Positions 53,624 through 62,967 of a stretch of 64,000 nt of DNA are shown one piece after another. Source of the DNA: Comamonas testosteroni ATCC 11996 (GTDB lineage: Bacteria > Pseudomonadota > Gammaproteobacteria > Burkholderiales > Burkholderiaceae_C). A program made the translations under genes and the position numbers. How positions within the stretch are numbered: position 1 is the first letter of the stretch; each line of letters starts with the position of its first letter. The notes beneath the pieces are model-generated. The model was not told the DNA's origin, made no database searches, and saw only the letters and a list, made by a program, of their open reading frames with translations. The stretch spans positions 1-64,000 of the forward strand of contig NZ_AHIL01000043.1 of assembly GCF_000241525.1 (NCBI RefSeq), in the 5' to 3' direction.

Positions 53624-54435
53624 TGGGTCAGATCCTCATTGCGTATCACGGCACCGATGCAACAGTCCGTGATGCACTGGTATCACGACGCACTAGCCCT
53701 GTACCTTCGTCCAACCCATATGATTGGCTCTATGACGGAATGTACTTTTTCGAAGGCGACTCAGCCCGCGCCTTAAAGCTTGCTACAGCCTCCAGCAAGC
53801 GGCCTCAACACAAGCTCACACGCAACCCTATAGCTACGCCAGCTGTTGTTGGGGCAATTATTGAGATTGATCGCCTGTTTGACCTGACCACGCAAAGCGG
53901 GATTGAAAACTTCACCCTCGCTGCGGAACTCATGGTCAAGGCCTATGAAGTCGATGGCAAAGAGCCGCCCAAGAATAGGCCTTCATTTCCGGGTGACACC
54001 GAAAATCTTCACCGTGCCTTCGACCGAGAAGTGTGCAAGATGGTGCATGCCTTGCGCAGACATGCAAATACCGAGGCGATCGCTCTGGCGGCTCAGCTAT
54101 CGCAGTTGCTGGGGCTAAATGAGAGCGGTTCATCCTCGTTGACTGCATCGCAGCTGAAGCAACTCGGAGAAGCCACCCTGCAGATTGTCAATACAGCACC
54201 GTTTCAAGCTTCGAGGGGTGCCTTTGAACAAGGCAAGCAAGTTGACCCATCGAGCGCAATATACGATGACACACACCTCCAGCTCGCGGTGCACGATCTT
54301 TCATCCATCAAGGGCTGGTTCCTGTGCCCTGGGGACAAGCTGCTGACCCCGGATGAGTTCAGCGCTGCCGAGGATGCCTTGAATGCTGCCAAAGCACTGC
54401 GCACAGCCCAGAAACCCCGTACACGCGCCTCCTGA
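53623..54435 (+). CDS. ADP-ribosyltransferase-like protein (putative toxin)
   Basis: 270 aa. The N-terminal 60 residues carry AYHGTDA (H9-G10) and NPYDWLYDGMYFFEGDSARA (31-50), the Y-H-G and YDWLG.GIYFWE patterns of a bacterial family with an ART/PARP-like fold (related to DUF3990-type). The remaining part is helical, with LNESGSSSLTASQL, and ends in a basic tail. No TM or signal. Coupled to the small upstream gene and located at the ICE/chromosome junction. A toxin role fits but is not proven. Confidence 0.6.
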   Translation: MGQILIAYHGTDATVRDALVSRRTSPVPSSNPYDWLYDGMYFFEGDSARALKLATASSKRPQHKLTRNPIATPAVVGAIIEIDRLFDLTTQSGIENFTLAAELMVKAYEVDGKEPPKNRPSFPGDTENLHRAFDREVCKMVHALRRHANTEAIALAAQLSQLLGLNESGSSSLTASQLKQLGEATLQIVNTAPFQASRGAFEQGKQVDPSSAIYDDTHLQLAVHDLSSIKGWFLCPGDKLLTPDEFSAAEDALNAAKALRTAQKPRTRAS

Positions 54436-54598
54436 TTGCGCCATGCGTTCTCTCCTTGCTTTTGCTCTCGCCCTTTTCGTCTTCTAACCGGCTTCAACCT
54501 TGCAGCGCGGCTGCAATCCACGAGCAGGCCAAATTTATCGACAAGAGCTGCCAAGCCTATGCATACGCAGCTCCGAACCTGCTGGCAAAATGGTGACC

Positions 54599-55015
54599 AT
54601 GCGATTCCTCCACACGATGTTGCGCGTTGGCAATCTCCAGCGCTCTATTGACTTCTACACCAACGTCATCGGCATGCAACTGCTGCGCAAGTCCGAGAAC
54701 CCCGAGTACAAGTACTCGTTGGCCTTTCTTGGCTTCGAAGGTGGTAACCCGGGTCAGGCGGAAATTGAGCTGACTTACAACTGGGGAACCGAGAGCTATG
54801 ACATGGGCACGGCTTACGGTCATATTGCCCTGGGTGTGCCCGATGCCTATGCAGCCTGCGAGAAGATCAAGGCGGCCGGCGGTAATGTGACCCGTGAAGC
54901 AGGTCCCGTCAAAGGCGGCAGTACCGTGATTGCTTTTGTGACGGATCCCGACGGCTACAAGATTGAATTGATTCAACGCAAAGACGACCTGGGCACCGGC
55001 ACCGGTCTGCGCTGA
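54599..55015 (+). CDS. gloA: lactoylglutathione lyase (glyoxalase I)
   Basis: 138-aa metalloenzyme that converts the methylglyoxal-glutathione hemithioacetal to lactoylglutathione. It is canonical from [20 protein letters not shown], with metal ligands H5, E in AEIELTYN, H in GHIALG and E in YKIELIQ. An in-frame ATG at 54590 would add MVT. First clear host gene right of the mobile DNA. 54436-54598 shows no gene. Confidence 0.95.
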   Translation: MRFLHTMLRVGNLQRSIDFYTNVIGMQLLRKSENPEYKYSLAFLGFEGGNPGQAEIELTYNWGTESYDMGTAYGHIALGVPDAYAACEKIKAAGGNVTREAGPVKGGSTVIAFVTDPDGYKIELIQRKDDLGTGTGLR

Positions 55016-55042
55016 TTCTTTTTCTCCAGATTCCTGGACCGA

Positions 55043-55068
55043 GCGGCACATGAGTGCCGCTTTTTTTT
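55043..55068 (+). terminator. terminator after gloA
   Basis: Perfect stem GCGGCAC / GTGCCGC, loop ATGA, then eight T; 27 bases after the gloA stop. Confidence 0.93.
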
Positions 55069-55161
55069 GCCTGAACGGCCTACCTATCGTCCAAACATGG
55101 GTTTGCAGGCATTGGCCGGCATTCCAGACTCGGTACTCCAACACCAATCAGGAGACAGGCA

Positions 55162-55689
55162 ATGAGTGACTCGGTTCTGGAGCAGCTCCAGCAGCGTTTG
55201 CAGCATCTTGAGGATATTCAGTCGATACAGGCTTTGAAGGCTCGGTACTTGCGAGCCTGTGATCAGAAGCAGCCGAACGCCATGCGTGAGTGCTTTGTGG
55301 AGCATGGTGCAGCCATCGAAGCCGATGGCTTTCCGTCTTTTACGGATCGAGAAGAATGGGTTGAAACCTTCACCAGACTGGCAGTTGCCAATCCGTCCAT
55401 CCAGGACATGCACCACGGCCACAACCCTCAGATCAGCTTTACGGGAGCTGATAGTGCAAAAGGCTTGTGGGATCTGGAGTTCTGCCAGGTCAATGTCAAG
55501 GAACGCACCATCGTCAACCTCTCAGGTCAGTACAGCGATGAGTACGAGCGCATCAACGGGTGCTGGCAGATCCGTTCCATGCGCTTTGCGCGGAGATCGT
55601 TTGTCATGCGCCAGGTCGATGCGACAGGTATTGAAAGAGTCATTGCCCTGGGCAAGCCTCCAGCAGCTGGATTCATTGAAAACAACTGA
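55162..55689 (+). CDS. SnoaL-like (NTF2 superfamily) protein
   Basis: 175 aa. A helical N-terminus (LEDIQSIQALKARYLRACD) is followed by the cone-shaped NTF2-like fold (FTDREEWVETFTRLA, MHHGHNPQISF, YERINGCWQIRSMRF). SnoaL_4-type proteins include dehydratases and isomerases; the substrate is unknown. AGGAG lies before the ATG. Monocistronic between two terminators. Confidence 0.85.
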   Translation: MSDSVLEQLQQRLQHLEDIQSIQALKARYLRACDQKQPNAMRECFVEHGAAIEADGFPSFTDREEWVETFTRLAVANPSIQDMHHGHNPQISFTGADSAKGLWDLEFCQVNVKERTIVNLSGQYSDEYERINGCWQIRSMRFARRSFVMRQVDATGIERVIALGKPPAAGFIENN

Positions 55690-55713
55690 TCCTTGCTCTG
55701 CTGCAAATACCAA

Positions 55714-55747
55714 AAAGCCCGATACAGCGAATGCCATATCGGGCTTT
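55714..55747. terminator. bidirectional terminator between SnoaL-like and OmpA-like genes
   Basis: AAAGCCCGATA / TATCGGGCTTT with a 12-base loop and A/T runs at both sides; serves the two convergent genes. Confidence 0.9.
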
Positions 55748-55767
55748 GTGCAAGAGAACTGGGTTTA

Positions 55768-56292
55768 TCAGTCGGCCAGAATCACTTCCACACGGCGAGC
55801 TTCGGCATTGGAGCCGTCGGCCTGAGATTGCTCGGGCTTCTTCAGCTCGACCTTGTCTTCTGCCACGCCCAGTGCCACCAAAGCGGCCTGGACCGCTTGC
55901 GCACGCTGCTTGGCCAGCTCGGCATTGATTTCAGCACTGCCGGTTGCATCATGGAAACCGGAGATCACGGCGCGCTTGCCTTCAGCCACGCCCTTGACCA
56001 CGTCGCTCAGCGCTTCGTTGGCGCCAGCGGCCACTTCCGCCTTGCCCGAGACAAAGTAGAACTTGACCACACCGTTTTCCACGATCACGCGGGCAGCCTC
56101 TTCAACCACCACCACAGGCACGTTGGTCGCGCTGGGTGCGGACACGGCGGCTTCAGCCTTGGGAGCATGGGAAATGCCACGCTTGTAGACGACGGTGCCG
56201 ACGACGGTGGAGACAACCAGAGCGATCAGGGCAAACAGAAAACCCAGGGCAAAGCGTTGTTGGCTATCGTCGTCAGAGCTGTTGAAGGACAT
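55768..56292 (-). CDS. OmpA-C-like inner-membrane-anchored protein
   Basis: 174 aa. One N-terminal TM (FALGFLFALIALVVSTVVG) is followed by a Pro/Ala linker and an OmpA C-terminal domain (VVKFYFVSGKAEV; ISGFHDATGSAEINAELAKQ; RAQAVQAALVALGV; EARRVEVILAD). It would bind peptidoglycan non-covalently from the inner membrane. GGAGA lies before the ATG. Confidence 0.88.
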   Translation of the reverse strand: MSFNSSDDDSQQRFALGFLFALIALVVSTVVGTVVYKRGISHAPKAEAAVSAPSATNVPVVVVEEAARVIVENGVVKFYFVSGKAEVAAGANEALSDVVKGVAEGKRAVISGFHDATGSAEINAELAKQRAQAVQAALVALGVAEDKVELKKPEQSQADGSNAEARRVEVILAD

Positions 56293-56411
56293 GAATGAAA
56301 TCTCCGTATTTGCGGGTGATTATGAAAGTACGAAACCTGTATTCATGACACTTTGCGGCCCGACTACATGCTTCGGGCTGACAAAGCGACAAAACCACGC
56401 ATTCTAGAGGT

Positions 56412-56448
56412 TTGCCGTGAAACGCCCTAACGGCCGCCTTCACGGCAA
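56412..56448. repeat. inverted repeat in the ompA-like/chaC intergenic region
   Basis: TTGCCGTGAA / TTCACGGCAA, a perfect 10-bp dyad with a 17-base spacer. It lies in the 301-base divergent promoter region (56293-56593), which contains no gene. Possible operator. Confidence 0.5.
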
Positions 56449-56593
56449 TCGCAAAAAAGATTCAAATTTCAGCTGCTTCAGAGCGGGAAAGCGTTGCTTT
56501 TACGCCTTCGTGCGTGCACAGGTACACCGATGGCGCGTCCGCGCGTTATATATCAAAGTCAATTCAGCTCTGAATCCGGTTTGAGGAGTTTCC

Positions 56594-57223
56594 ATGTCCG
56601 CCCTGCCTTTGTTGAATCATTCCATGCGTGATGCTGACCAGATGCTGGAGCGGGCTCTGGTGCAGTGGGGAGGTGACGAGGATTTGTGGATTTTTGGTTA
56701 TGGCTCCCTGATCTGGCGCCCCGAATTTGACTTCAGCGAACGCCGTTCGGCCCATGTTCATGGCTGGCATCGTGCTCTCAAAATGTGGAGCACCATCAAC
56801 CGTGGCACGCCGCAGGTGCCAGGCCTGGTGTTTGGCATGCTCTCGGGCGGCAGCTGCCAGGGCATGGCCTTCCGTATTCCTCGAAATCAGGGCGATACCG
56901 TCATGCGCAAGCTCTGGCTGCGTGAGATGCCCAATGCCGTCTATGACCCGCGCTGGCTGCCTTGCCGCACCCCGCATGGGGCTGTGAAGGCCCTCGCATT
57001 CACGCTCTCGCGCCAAAGCCCGCACCATACCGGCGAGCTGGCGCCGGATGAATACCGGCGCATCTTCTCTGAGGCCCAGGGCATATACGGCACGACACTG
57101 GACTACGCCCAGGCCACTTTTGACGAGCTGCAACGGCTGGGCATCGACGACAAGGCGCTCAAGCGCCTGCTGGCCTATGCGGACTTCCAGCAAGCCAGGT
57201 GCTCAGCTCTTGCTGCTATTTGA
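56594..57223 (+). CDS. chaC: ChaC-type gamma-glutamylcyclotransferase
   Basis: 209 aa. The substrate-binding loop FGYGSLIWRPEF and the catalytic Glu region (RYxRxEF-like, here LWLREMPNAVYDPRWLP) fit glutathione-specific cyclotransferases, which split glutathione to 5-oxoproline and Cys-Gly. GAGGAG lies 7 bases before the ATG. Cytoplasmic housekeeping gene. Confidence 0.92.
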   Translation: MSALPLLNHSMRDADQMLERALVQWGGDEDLWIFGYGSLIWRPEFDFSERRSAHVHGWHRALKMWSTINRGTPQVPGLVFGMLSGGSCQGMAFRIPRNQGDTVMRKLWLREMPNAVYDPRWLPCRTPHGAVKALAFTLSRQSPHHTGELAPDEYRRIFSEAQGIYGTTLDYAQATFDELQRLGIDDKALKRLLAYADFQQARCSALAAI

Positions 57224-57325
57224 AACGTAGCTAACATCGCTCTGCAGTATTGGGCTACAAGGCAAAAATGCTTGAAATTCTGACGATCCGGGGCACAATG
57301 GCCTTTTGATTTCGGAAAGACTGCC

Positions 57326-57937
57326 ATGCTCCCTAACCGTGTTGCCGCCCTCTTTTCGCGCCCAGCCTGGACAGGTCTGGCGCTTGCTGCAAGCTTGGCC
57401 GTGACGGCCTGCTCCACGACCAGCAACACGGCCGCGCCCTCTTCTTCGGAGACAGCCCCTACAGCAACTCCCAGCAAAGGCGTGCAATCGATTGCACGTC
57501 TGGAAGCCACCAAGGGCAGCCAGGTAACGGGCACGGTGCAGTTCTTCCCACAGCCCGATGGCAGCGTTCGAGTACAGGGCCGCGTGGAAGGGCTGGCGCC
57601 GAACAGCGAGCATGGCTTTCATGTCCATGAAAAAGGCGACTGCTCCAGCGGCGACGGCTTGAGCGCCGGCGGCCACTTCAACCCTGGACAACAGGCGCAT
57701 GGCAAATTCGGCGACAGCAAGGCCCATCACATCGGTGACCTGCCCAGCCTTGACGCCGATACCCAAGGCGTGGCAACTATCGATTTTGTGAGCAAGGAGT
57801 TCAAACTGGACAGAGGCGGCAACGGCATTCTGGGTCGGTCGCTGATCGTGCACAACGATCCGGATGACTACACGACCCAGCCTACCGGCAATTCAGGCGC
57901 GCGCCTGGCTTGTGCCGTAATCGAGCGCGGCGCGTAA
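57326..57937 (+). CDS. sodC: Cu/Zn superoxide dismutase family lipoprotein
   Basis: 203 aa. A lipoprotein signal with LAVTAC is followed by a Ser/Thr linker and a SodC fold. Metal ligands are visible in HGFHVHEKGDCSS, the GHFNP segment, AHHIGDLPSL and SLIVHNDPDDY, and the disulfide Cys in GARLACAVIE. It dismutates superoxide in the periplasm. GGAAAG lies before the ATG. Confidence 0.93.
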   Translation: MLPNRVAALFSRPAWTGLALAASLAVTACSTTSNTAAPSSSETAPTATPSKGVQSIARLEATKGSQVTGTVQFFPQPDGSVRVQGRVEGLAPNSEHGFHVHEKGDCSSGDGLSAGGHFNPGQQAHGKFGDSKAHHIGDLPSLDADTQGVATIDFVSKEFKLDRGGNGILGRSLIVHNDPDDYTTQPTGNSGARLACAVIERGA

Positions 57938-58069
57938 AGCCGTCGCTCTCGCATGGAAAGAGCCGCGAACGCGCGCCAGCAAGACAAGGTCTGATGGTCG
58001 ACCAAGCCTTGATCGAGACACAGCGACAAACCTGGACGAGCTCGGCAAAGTCAATGGTTGTCGAGTCCT

Positions 58070-58092
58070 AGCCCCTCCTTCAGGGGCTTTTT
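58070..58092. terminator. terminator between sodC and the convergent nucleotidyltransferase gene
   Basis: AGCCCCT / AGGGGCT with CCTTC loop and T5 on the plus strand. It overlaps the 3' end of the minus-strand gene. 57938-58069 holds no gene. Confidence 0.85.
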
Positions 58093-58697
58093 GACGACCG
58101 TGAATTGCGGTCATGCCAGATCTTGCGCGCTTCCTCCAAGGCCTGCACGGTGTCCACATCGAGCACACAGCCTATGTCGTCGCAGTCCCAGCGTTGCAGA
58201 CGCTGATTCTTTGCCGCATTGCGCACGATGGAGGCCGCGCCCTGATCGCCGCTCAGCAGGGCGAGTGCCTGAGCTGCCGCCCGGCTAAAAGCCACTGGAT
58301 GGCCCTTCCGCCCCTGGTAGAAGGGTTGAATCACATGCAGCTCACGGCTATCCAGCCGCGTTAGCTGCAAGGCCAACTCGTGTAGCGTAGCGGCCTGAAC
58401 CAAAGGCAAATCTGCTGGCAGGATCAGCCAGCCTTTGGCGCCGGCTGTGGCCTTGACGGCAGCCGCAATGCTGTCGCTCATGCCGGGATGCGGCCCGCAT
58501 TCCAGATGCCATGGAAGGCCAGAGGCCTGCACTGCAGCCAGAGTAGTTTGCAAAACGGTTTGCTGGCCCAGCATGGCCTGGAGCTTGTGGCTGGAGCCGC
58601 CCGATGCGAGAAAACGCTCTCCCCTGCCCGCAGCGAGAACCAGCACACAAGGTCGCTCCGGATCAACCATGGGAGCGGGCAAAACTTCTTGATTCAT
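58080..58697 (-). CDS. MobA/MocA-like nucleotidyltransferase
   Basis: 205 aa from ATG 58697 (58712 is possible). The NTP-transferase signature [17 protein letters not shown] with K in SSHKLQ, and the metal-binding [12 protein letters not shown], define the molybdenum-cofactor cytidylyl/guanylyltransferase superfamily. The catalytic set is complete. The actual cofactor is unclear, as no moco genes are adjacent. Divergent from pdxH across about 50 bases. Confidence 0.85.
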   Translation of the reverse strand: MNQEVLPAPMVDPERPCVLVLAAGRGERFLASGGSSHKLQAMLGQQTVLQTTLAAVQASGLPWHLECGPHPGMSDSIAAAVKATAGAKGWLILPADLPLVQAATLHELALQLTRLDSRELHVIQPFYQGRKGHPVAFSRAAAQALALLSGDQGAASIVRNAAKNQRLQRWDCDDIGCVLDVDTVQALEEARKIWHDRNSRSSKSP

Positions 58698-58746
58698 ATT
58701 GCTGTCGAGCATAACGCCGGCTTTGGCTGCGCGGCACAATGTGAAC

Positions 58747-59394
58747 ATGAGCAGCCTATCTTCATCCATTGCCGATCTGCGCAAAAGCTATGAACGCGCA
58801 GAGCTGAGCGAATCCGCTTCCAACCAGAATCCCCTGCAGCAGTTCGACCAATGGCTGCAGGAAGCCGTGAGAGCCCAGGTACCCGAGCCCAATGCCATGA
58901 CTGTGGCGACCGTGAGCGGCGACCTGCGCCCCAGCACGCGCATCGTGCTGATCAAAGGCTATGACGCGCGTGGCATTGTCTGGTACACCAACTACGACAG
59001 CCGAAAAGGTCAGCAACTGGCGGGCAATCCATTCGCTGCCCTGCAATTTCACTGGGTGGAGCTGGAGCGTGTGGTGCGCATCGAAGGTCGTGTGGAAAAA
59101 GTCAGCGCCGAGGAAAGCGATGCCTACTTTGCCAGCCGCCCGCTGGATTCCAGGATCGGAGCATGGGCCAGTCCACAAAGCCAGGTCATCAGCGGTCGCA
59201 GCGTGCTGGTGGCCAATGCCGCCAAATACAGTGCGCAGTTTTTGCTCAATCCTCCCCGGCCTCCCCACTGGGGCGGTTATCGTCTGGTGCCCGAGCGCTG
59301 GGAATTCTGGCAGGGGCGCAAGAGCCGGCTGCATGACCGCCTGAGCTACCGCCAAGAAGGTCAGCACTGGATTCGTGAGCGACTGGCGCCCTGA
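58747..59394 (+). CDS. pdxH: pyridoxamine 5'-phosphate oxidase
   Basis: 215-aa FMN enzyme of vitamin B6 biosynthesis and salvage. Conserved blocks are [58 protein letters not shown] and the PLP site [19 protein letters not shown], ending RLAP. ATG 58747 is chosen by family length; the frame extends to 58699. Confidence 0.96.
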   Translation: MSSLSSSIADLRKSYERAELSESASNQNPLQQFDQWLQEAVRAQVPEPNAMTVATVSGDLRPSTRIVLIKGYDARGIVWYTNYDSRKGQQLAGNPFAALQFHWVELERVVRIEGRVEKVSAEESDAYFASRPLDSRIGAWASPQSQVISGRSVLVANAAKYSAQFLLNPPRPPHWGGYRLVPERWEFWQGRKSRLHDRLSYRQEGQHWIRERLAP

Positions 59395-59414
59395 GTTATC
59401 CGTCATGAAAATGT

Positions 59415-59441
59415 GAGGGCGCTGCGACAGAAAGCGCCCTC
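59415..59441 (+). terminator. terminator after pdxH
   Basis: GAGGGCGCT / AGCGCCCTC, a perfect 9-bp stem with a 9-base loop, 20 bases after the stop; no strong T-run. Confidence 0.75.
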
Positions 59442-59530
59442 TTCGCTGTTTACTTCAGGCTTGTGGTTAAGTGAATATATTTTTGTGGGTAGCAATAACT
59501 AATTCATGTAAGTTACATTAAACTCATCAC

Positions 59531-60610
59531 ATGCAAGACAGAAACATTCCGGATCAGCAGCCTCCAGATCCATCCACACTGCCAACTGGAAGCCAGCTGT
59601 TTCGCGCCTGGCTCGAGCATGAGGGCAGCAAGAGCTGGGATGCGCTGGACACCTCTCCAGACGGTAACTATGAAAAGGTCTGGCAGGCCTGGTTGATGCA
59701 TCTGTCCGGACAGGCTGCTATCGCAGGCAAGCAGCGCCCTGCCCGCAGGCCGCGTTCTTCAAAGTCCTGGCATCAGGCAACCGAGCTGGATGTGCAGAGT
59801 TTCTTGCAGATACGCGATGGCCAACGTGCGCACCACCACCCCGAGCGCAAGATCAGCCCGGTCACCCGCCGCCGCTACTGGCGGCTGCTGGAGCGTATCT
59901 ACGACCATGCGATGGAGCACGGCTGGATCAGCACCAACCCCGCAACCGGTCTTGAACCAGCCGAACGCCCCCCCTCGGAAGACGGCAAGGGCCATTGCCT
60001 GCCTCCCCTGCTCTGGCAGTCACTGCCAAGGCACTTTCCCAGCGCCGACGGTTATCAGGACGCACGCGACCGCGCCATTGTGCTGCTGCTCTACGAGATG
60101 GCTCTGGCCCCCGAAGAGGTGCGCTGCCTGCTATGGAAGAACCTGCTTTCAAGCGCAAATCAGGTCTGGGTTGGCAGCTCGGAGAGCATTGCGAATGGAG
60201 AGTCGCCCCTGCCCCGCTATCTGCAGATAGAAGGCGGCAGAAATGCTCAGCAAAGGCTGCTTGAGCTGCCCGACTCTGTGGCCCAGGCCTTGCAAAGCTG
60301 GAGAAGATTCAGCGCCGCACAGCGCGGGCCGTCGGTGATCGACGGCGACCACATCGTCTTCTATTCGCGCCGTGGCGGCGAGTTGTCGGTACGCATGCTG
60401 TTCCATGTGGCCTCGCAGATCATTCAGCGCGCTCATAATGCCCAGCCCGAGGACAGCCAGAAATTTCCGCTGCAGCGCGTGGGGCCGCAGGTCTTGCGCA
60501 ACACGGCCATCGTGCAATGGCTGCGCGCCGGCGTGCCCGAATCGGAAGTGATTGCCAGGATAGGCGTGGACAGCACTCGTTCCCTGCGCCATCTGCAGCA
60601 CTATCTATAG
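59531..60610 (+). CDS. tyrosine-recombinase-like protein with degenerate active site
   Basis: 359 aa with a SAM-like N-terminal domain (about 60-150, VTRRRYWRLLERIYDHAMEH) and a phage-integrase catalytic domain. Arg I is in LAPEEVRCLLW, Arg II in GPQVLRNTA and the nucleophile Tyr in LQHYL. The box-II His is Gln (PQ in place of PH), the following His is Asn, and the LGH motif reads IGVD. Probably a divergent chromosomal Xer-like protein; reduced or altered activity is possible. Not adjacent to ICE genes, so an ICE integrase role is unlikely. Confidence 0.75.
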   Translation: MQDRNIPDQQPPDPSTLPTGSQLFRAWLEHEGSKSWDALDTSPDGNYEKVWQAWLMHLSGQAAIAGKQRPARRPRSSKSWHQATELDVQSFLQIRDGQRAHHHPERKISPVTRRRYWRLLERIYDHAMEHGWISTNPATGLEPAERPPSEDGKGHCLPPLLWQSLPRHFPSADGYQDARDRAIVLLLYEMALAPEEVRCLLWKNLLSSANQVWVGSSESIANGESPLPRYLQIEGGRNAQQRLLELPDSVAQALQSWRRFSAAQRGPSVIDGDHIVFYSRRGGELSVRMLFHVASQIIQRAHNAQPEDSQKFPLQRVGPQVLRNTAIVQWLRAGVPESEVIARIGVDSTRSLRHLQHYL

Positions 60611-60671
60611 CCATGGCATCCAGCCCAGGGCAAACCTGGGCAGGATGTCATTTAGCTCACAAAGAGCTGCT

Positions 60672-62807
60672 TCAGAAGTCCATTCTCAGACCGACCACCA
60701 GATTACGACCCGTCAAAGGTGCAGCACTCTTGATGAACGAGGTTGCAGCGTAGGCCAGACGGTTGGTGAGATTCTGGCCCTTGACATAGAACTGCCACTG
60801 GTTGCCACCACTCTTCCAGAGGTAGCTGGCGCCCAGGTTCAGCATGCCGTAGCCCGGCGTCTGGGTTTCGTACTGGGCCGTGCGATTCTGGCGCAGCACC
60901 TGGGTCCATTCAGCCATGGTGTCCCAGCCGGCCAGACGCGCGTTCACACGCAAGCCGGCACGCAATGCCGGAATGCGTGGCAGCGCAGAGCCGTCTTCCA
61001 GACGCGCACGCACGCCGTCGCCAAACACACTCAGGCTCAACTCGCGACTCAGGCGCTGGCTCAGCTGAGCCTCCCAACCCGTAAAGCGCGCATTGCCCTG
61101 GGTGTATTGCAGCAGCTGCAGCCCTTCGTGGGCATCCAGCGTGGCGCCGTAGATATAGCCCTTGATGCGGTAGTGATAGGCATTGAGCTTCCAGGTCGTA
61201 TCACCGGCCGTCTTGGCCAGGCCCAGGTCCAGCGCCTGCGAGCGCTCGCGGGACAGATTGGGATTGCCGATCTCGTAGGTTGCCGTGGCCATGTGCAGAC
61301 CGTTGGCAAACAGCTCTTCGGCCGTGGGCATGCGGCTGCCGCTGGTGAACGAAGCCGATGCACTGTAGCCGGGCTGGAACTTCCAGACCGTGCCCAGCGA
61401 CGCCGAAGTCGCGCTATGGCTGCGACGCTCGTTGCTCAACTCTGCCTCCACACGCTGGCGGTCGTGACGCAAGGCCCCTTGAAAGCTCCAATCCTGCCAG
61501 CGGTATTCCTCCAGCAGATAGAGGCTGTGGCGCTGGGTGTCCGTGGGCTGCACATAGGCCTCTTCGCCCGTGGCGCTGAAGCGGCGCTTGAGGGTCTGCA
61601 GACCCAGCGTGCCACGCCAGCCGGCGATGGGTTCATGCTCCATCTCCAGGCGCAGGTCATGGGCCTTGTTTCTGAACTGGGTGGCCACGCTGCCGTCCTC
61701 GATCTCGTCGTGACGGTAATTGGTCAGGCCACCGCGCAGACGCAGCGCGGCAATGCCGGCGGTGGGCTTGCGCCATTCGCCACGCAGATCCCAGCGCTCG
61801 CTGGTCAGATCGACCACGGGCACGCTGCCGCTTTCCTCATGATCATGGTCGTGGTCGTGCCCGTCATGGGAGCCGCAATGCAGATGATCGCCATGTGCGT
61901 GGCAGCCTTCGAAGCTGTGCTGATGGCCGGGCAAGCCGTATTTGGCTTGCTGGCGCGTGTAGGCCAGGCCCAGATAGCCCTGATTGCCAACCCAGGAAAG
62001 ACCCACGCTGCCCGTGTTGCCGCGGCTGAAGCTGCCCGGAACCTTGCTCTGGCCCCAGCCGCTGCCCACGCGATAGTCTCCCGCGTTGCGCGCCACGCCT
62101 TCGGCATGCAGCACCAACTGGCCGTTATCGTTCTTCAGCGGTGTGGCCGCGGTCAGGGAGAACGCACCTGCCGACATGCCTGCAGCTGTGCCAGCCTGCA
62201 CCTCGGCCGAACCTTCCAGGCCCTTCTCGGGCGCCTGGGTCGGAATCTTGCCGTCCAGCACATTCACCACGCCACCCATGGCGCCAGGGCTGTAAAGCAA
62301 GGCCGAAGGGCCGCGCAGCACTTCGATCTGCCGGGCCAGCAAAGGCTCGGTGGTCACCGCATGGTCGGGGCTGACGGTCGATGCGTCGAGCAACTCCGAG
62401 CCATCGCTGAGCACGGAGACCCGTGCACCATCCATGCCGCGAATCACCGGGCGGCTGGCTCCCGCACCGAAATGGCTGGCATTGATGCCGGGCTCGGCCG
62501 CCAGGGTCTCGCCCAGGGTTGCAGCGCGGCGCAGGCGCAGCTCCTCTTCGCCGAGCACCTGAACGGGCGTAGCCATATCGCCGGCGGCCATGCCGGTCGC
62601 CGAAACGGTCACCTCAGCCAGGCTGGACTCCTGCTTGGCCGCATCGGACTGCGCAAAGGCCAGGGGTGAACAGGCCAGCAGGCCCAGGCCTGTGCCCAGG
62701 GCCAGTCCGCGCCCTGCCGGCTGCAGCGCCTCGATGGCGCGGGCCAGAGCCGACTTGGGAGAGCGGCGCAAGGAATGGGCGGAAGAATTCGAAAAACGTT
62801 GAGACAT
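60672..62807 (-). CDS. TonB-dependent receptor with His-rich loop (ZnuD-like)
   Basis: 711-aa outer-membrane receptor. A signal peptide ends PLAFAQ, followed by a plug domain (VQVLGEEELRLRRAATLGET; VIRGMDGARVSVLSDG; RGPSALLYSPGAMGGVVNVL) and a 22-strand barrel ending ...NLVVGLRMDF with terminal Phe. An extracellular loop carries a dense His/Asp run (CHAHGDHLHCGSHDGHDHDHDH), as in zinc receptors ZnuD. Zinc uptake is the best guess. Start MSQRFSN at 62807; the frame to 62846 is longer. Confidence 0.88.
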   Translation of the reverse strand: MSQRFSNSSAHSLRRSPKSALARAIEALQPAGRGLALGTGLGLLACSPLAFAQSDAAKQESSLAEVTVSATGMAAGDMATPVQVLGEEELRLRRAATLGETLAAEPGINASHFGAGASRPVIRGMDGARVSVLSDGSELLDASTVSPDHAVTTEPLLARQIEVLRGPSALLYSPGAMGGVVNVLDGKIPTQAPEKGLEGSAEVQAGTAAGMSAGAFSLTAATPLKNDNGQLVLHAEGVARNAGDYRVGSGWGQSKVPGSFSRGNTGSVGLSWVGNQGYLGLAYTRQQAKYGLPGHQHSFEGCHAHGDHLHCGSHDGHDHDHDHEESGSVPVVDLTSERWDLRGEWRKPTAGIAALRLRGGLTNYRHDEIEDGSVATQFRNKAHDLRLEMEHEPIAGWRGTLGLQTLKRRFSATGEEAYVQPTDTQRHSLYLLEEYRWQDWSFQGALRHDRQRVEAELSNERRSHSATSASLGTVWKFQPGYSASASFTSGSRMPTAEELFANGLHMATATYEIGNPNLSRERSQALDLGLAKTAGDTTWKLNAYHYRIKGYIYGATLDAHEGLQLLQYTQGNARFTGWEAQLSQRLSRELSLSVFGDGVRARLEDGSALPRIPALRAGLRVNARLAGWDTMAEWTQVLRQNRTAQYETQTPGYGMLNLGASYLWKSGGNQWQFYVKGQNLTNRLAYAATSFIKSAAPLTGRNLVVGLRMDF

Positions 62808-62967
62808 CTCAGTTCCACAAACAACCGTGCGCACGCAGACGATCAAAGAAAGTACGCACGGATATTCAATAAAAACAGCCTTAATCGCTTATCTATAAAG
62901 CGCTTATAGCTATCAATTCTGAAGTTTCTGGCCTGGGCGGCAAGCCATGCCGCAGTATGGCTCTTAC

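Noticed and set aside
59531-60610. Integrase of the ICE
   Set aside because: It lies 5 kb inside ordinary host genes, lacks catalytic His residues and no tRNA or att repeat is near.
60645-62669. 674-aa plus-strand ORF
   Set aside because: Antisense shadow of the TonB receptor; high GC leaves the frame open, and the product is low in complexity with no domain.
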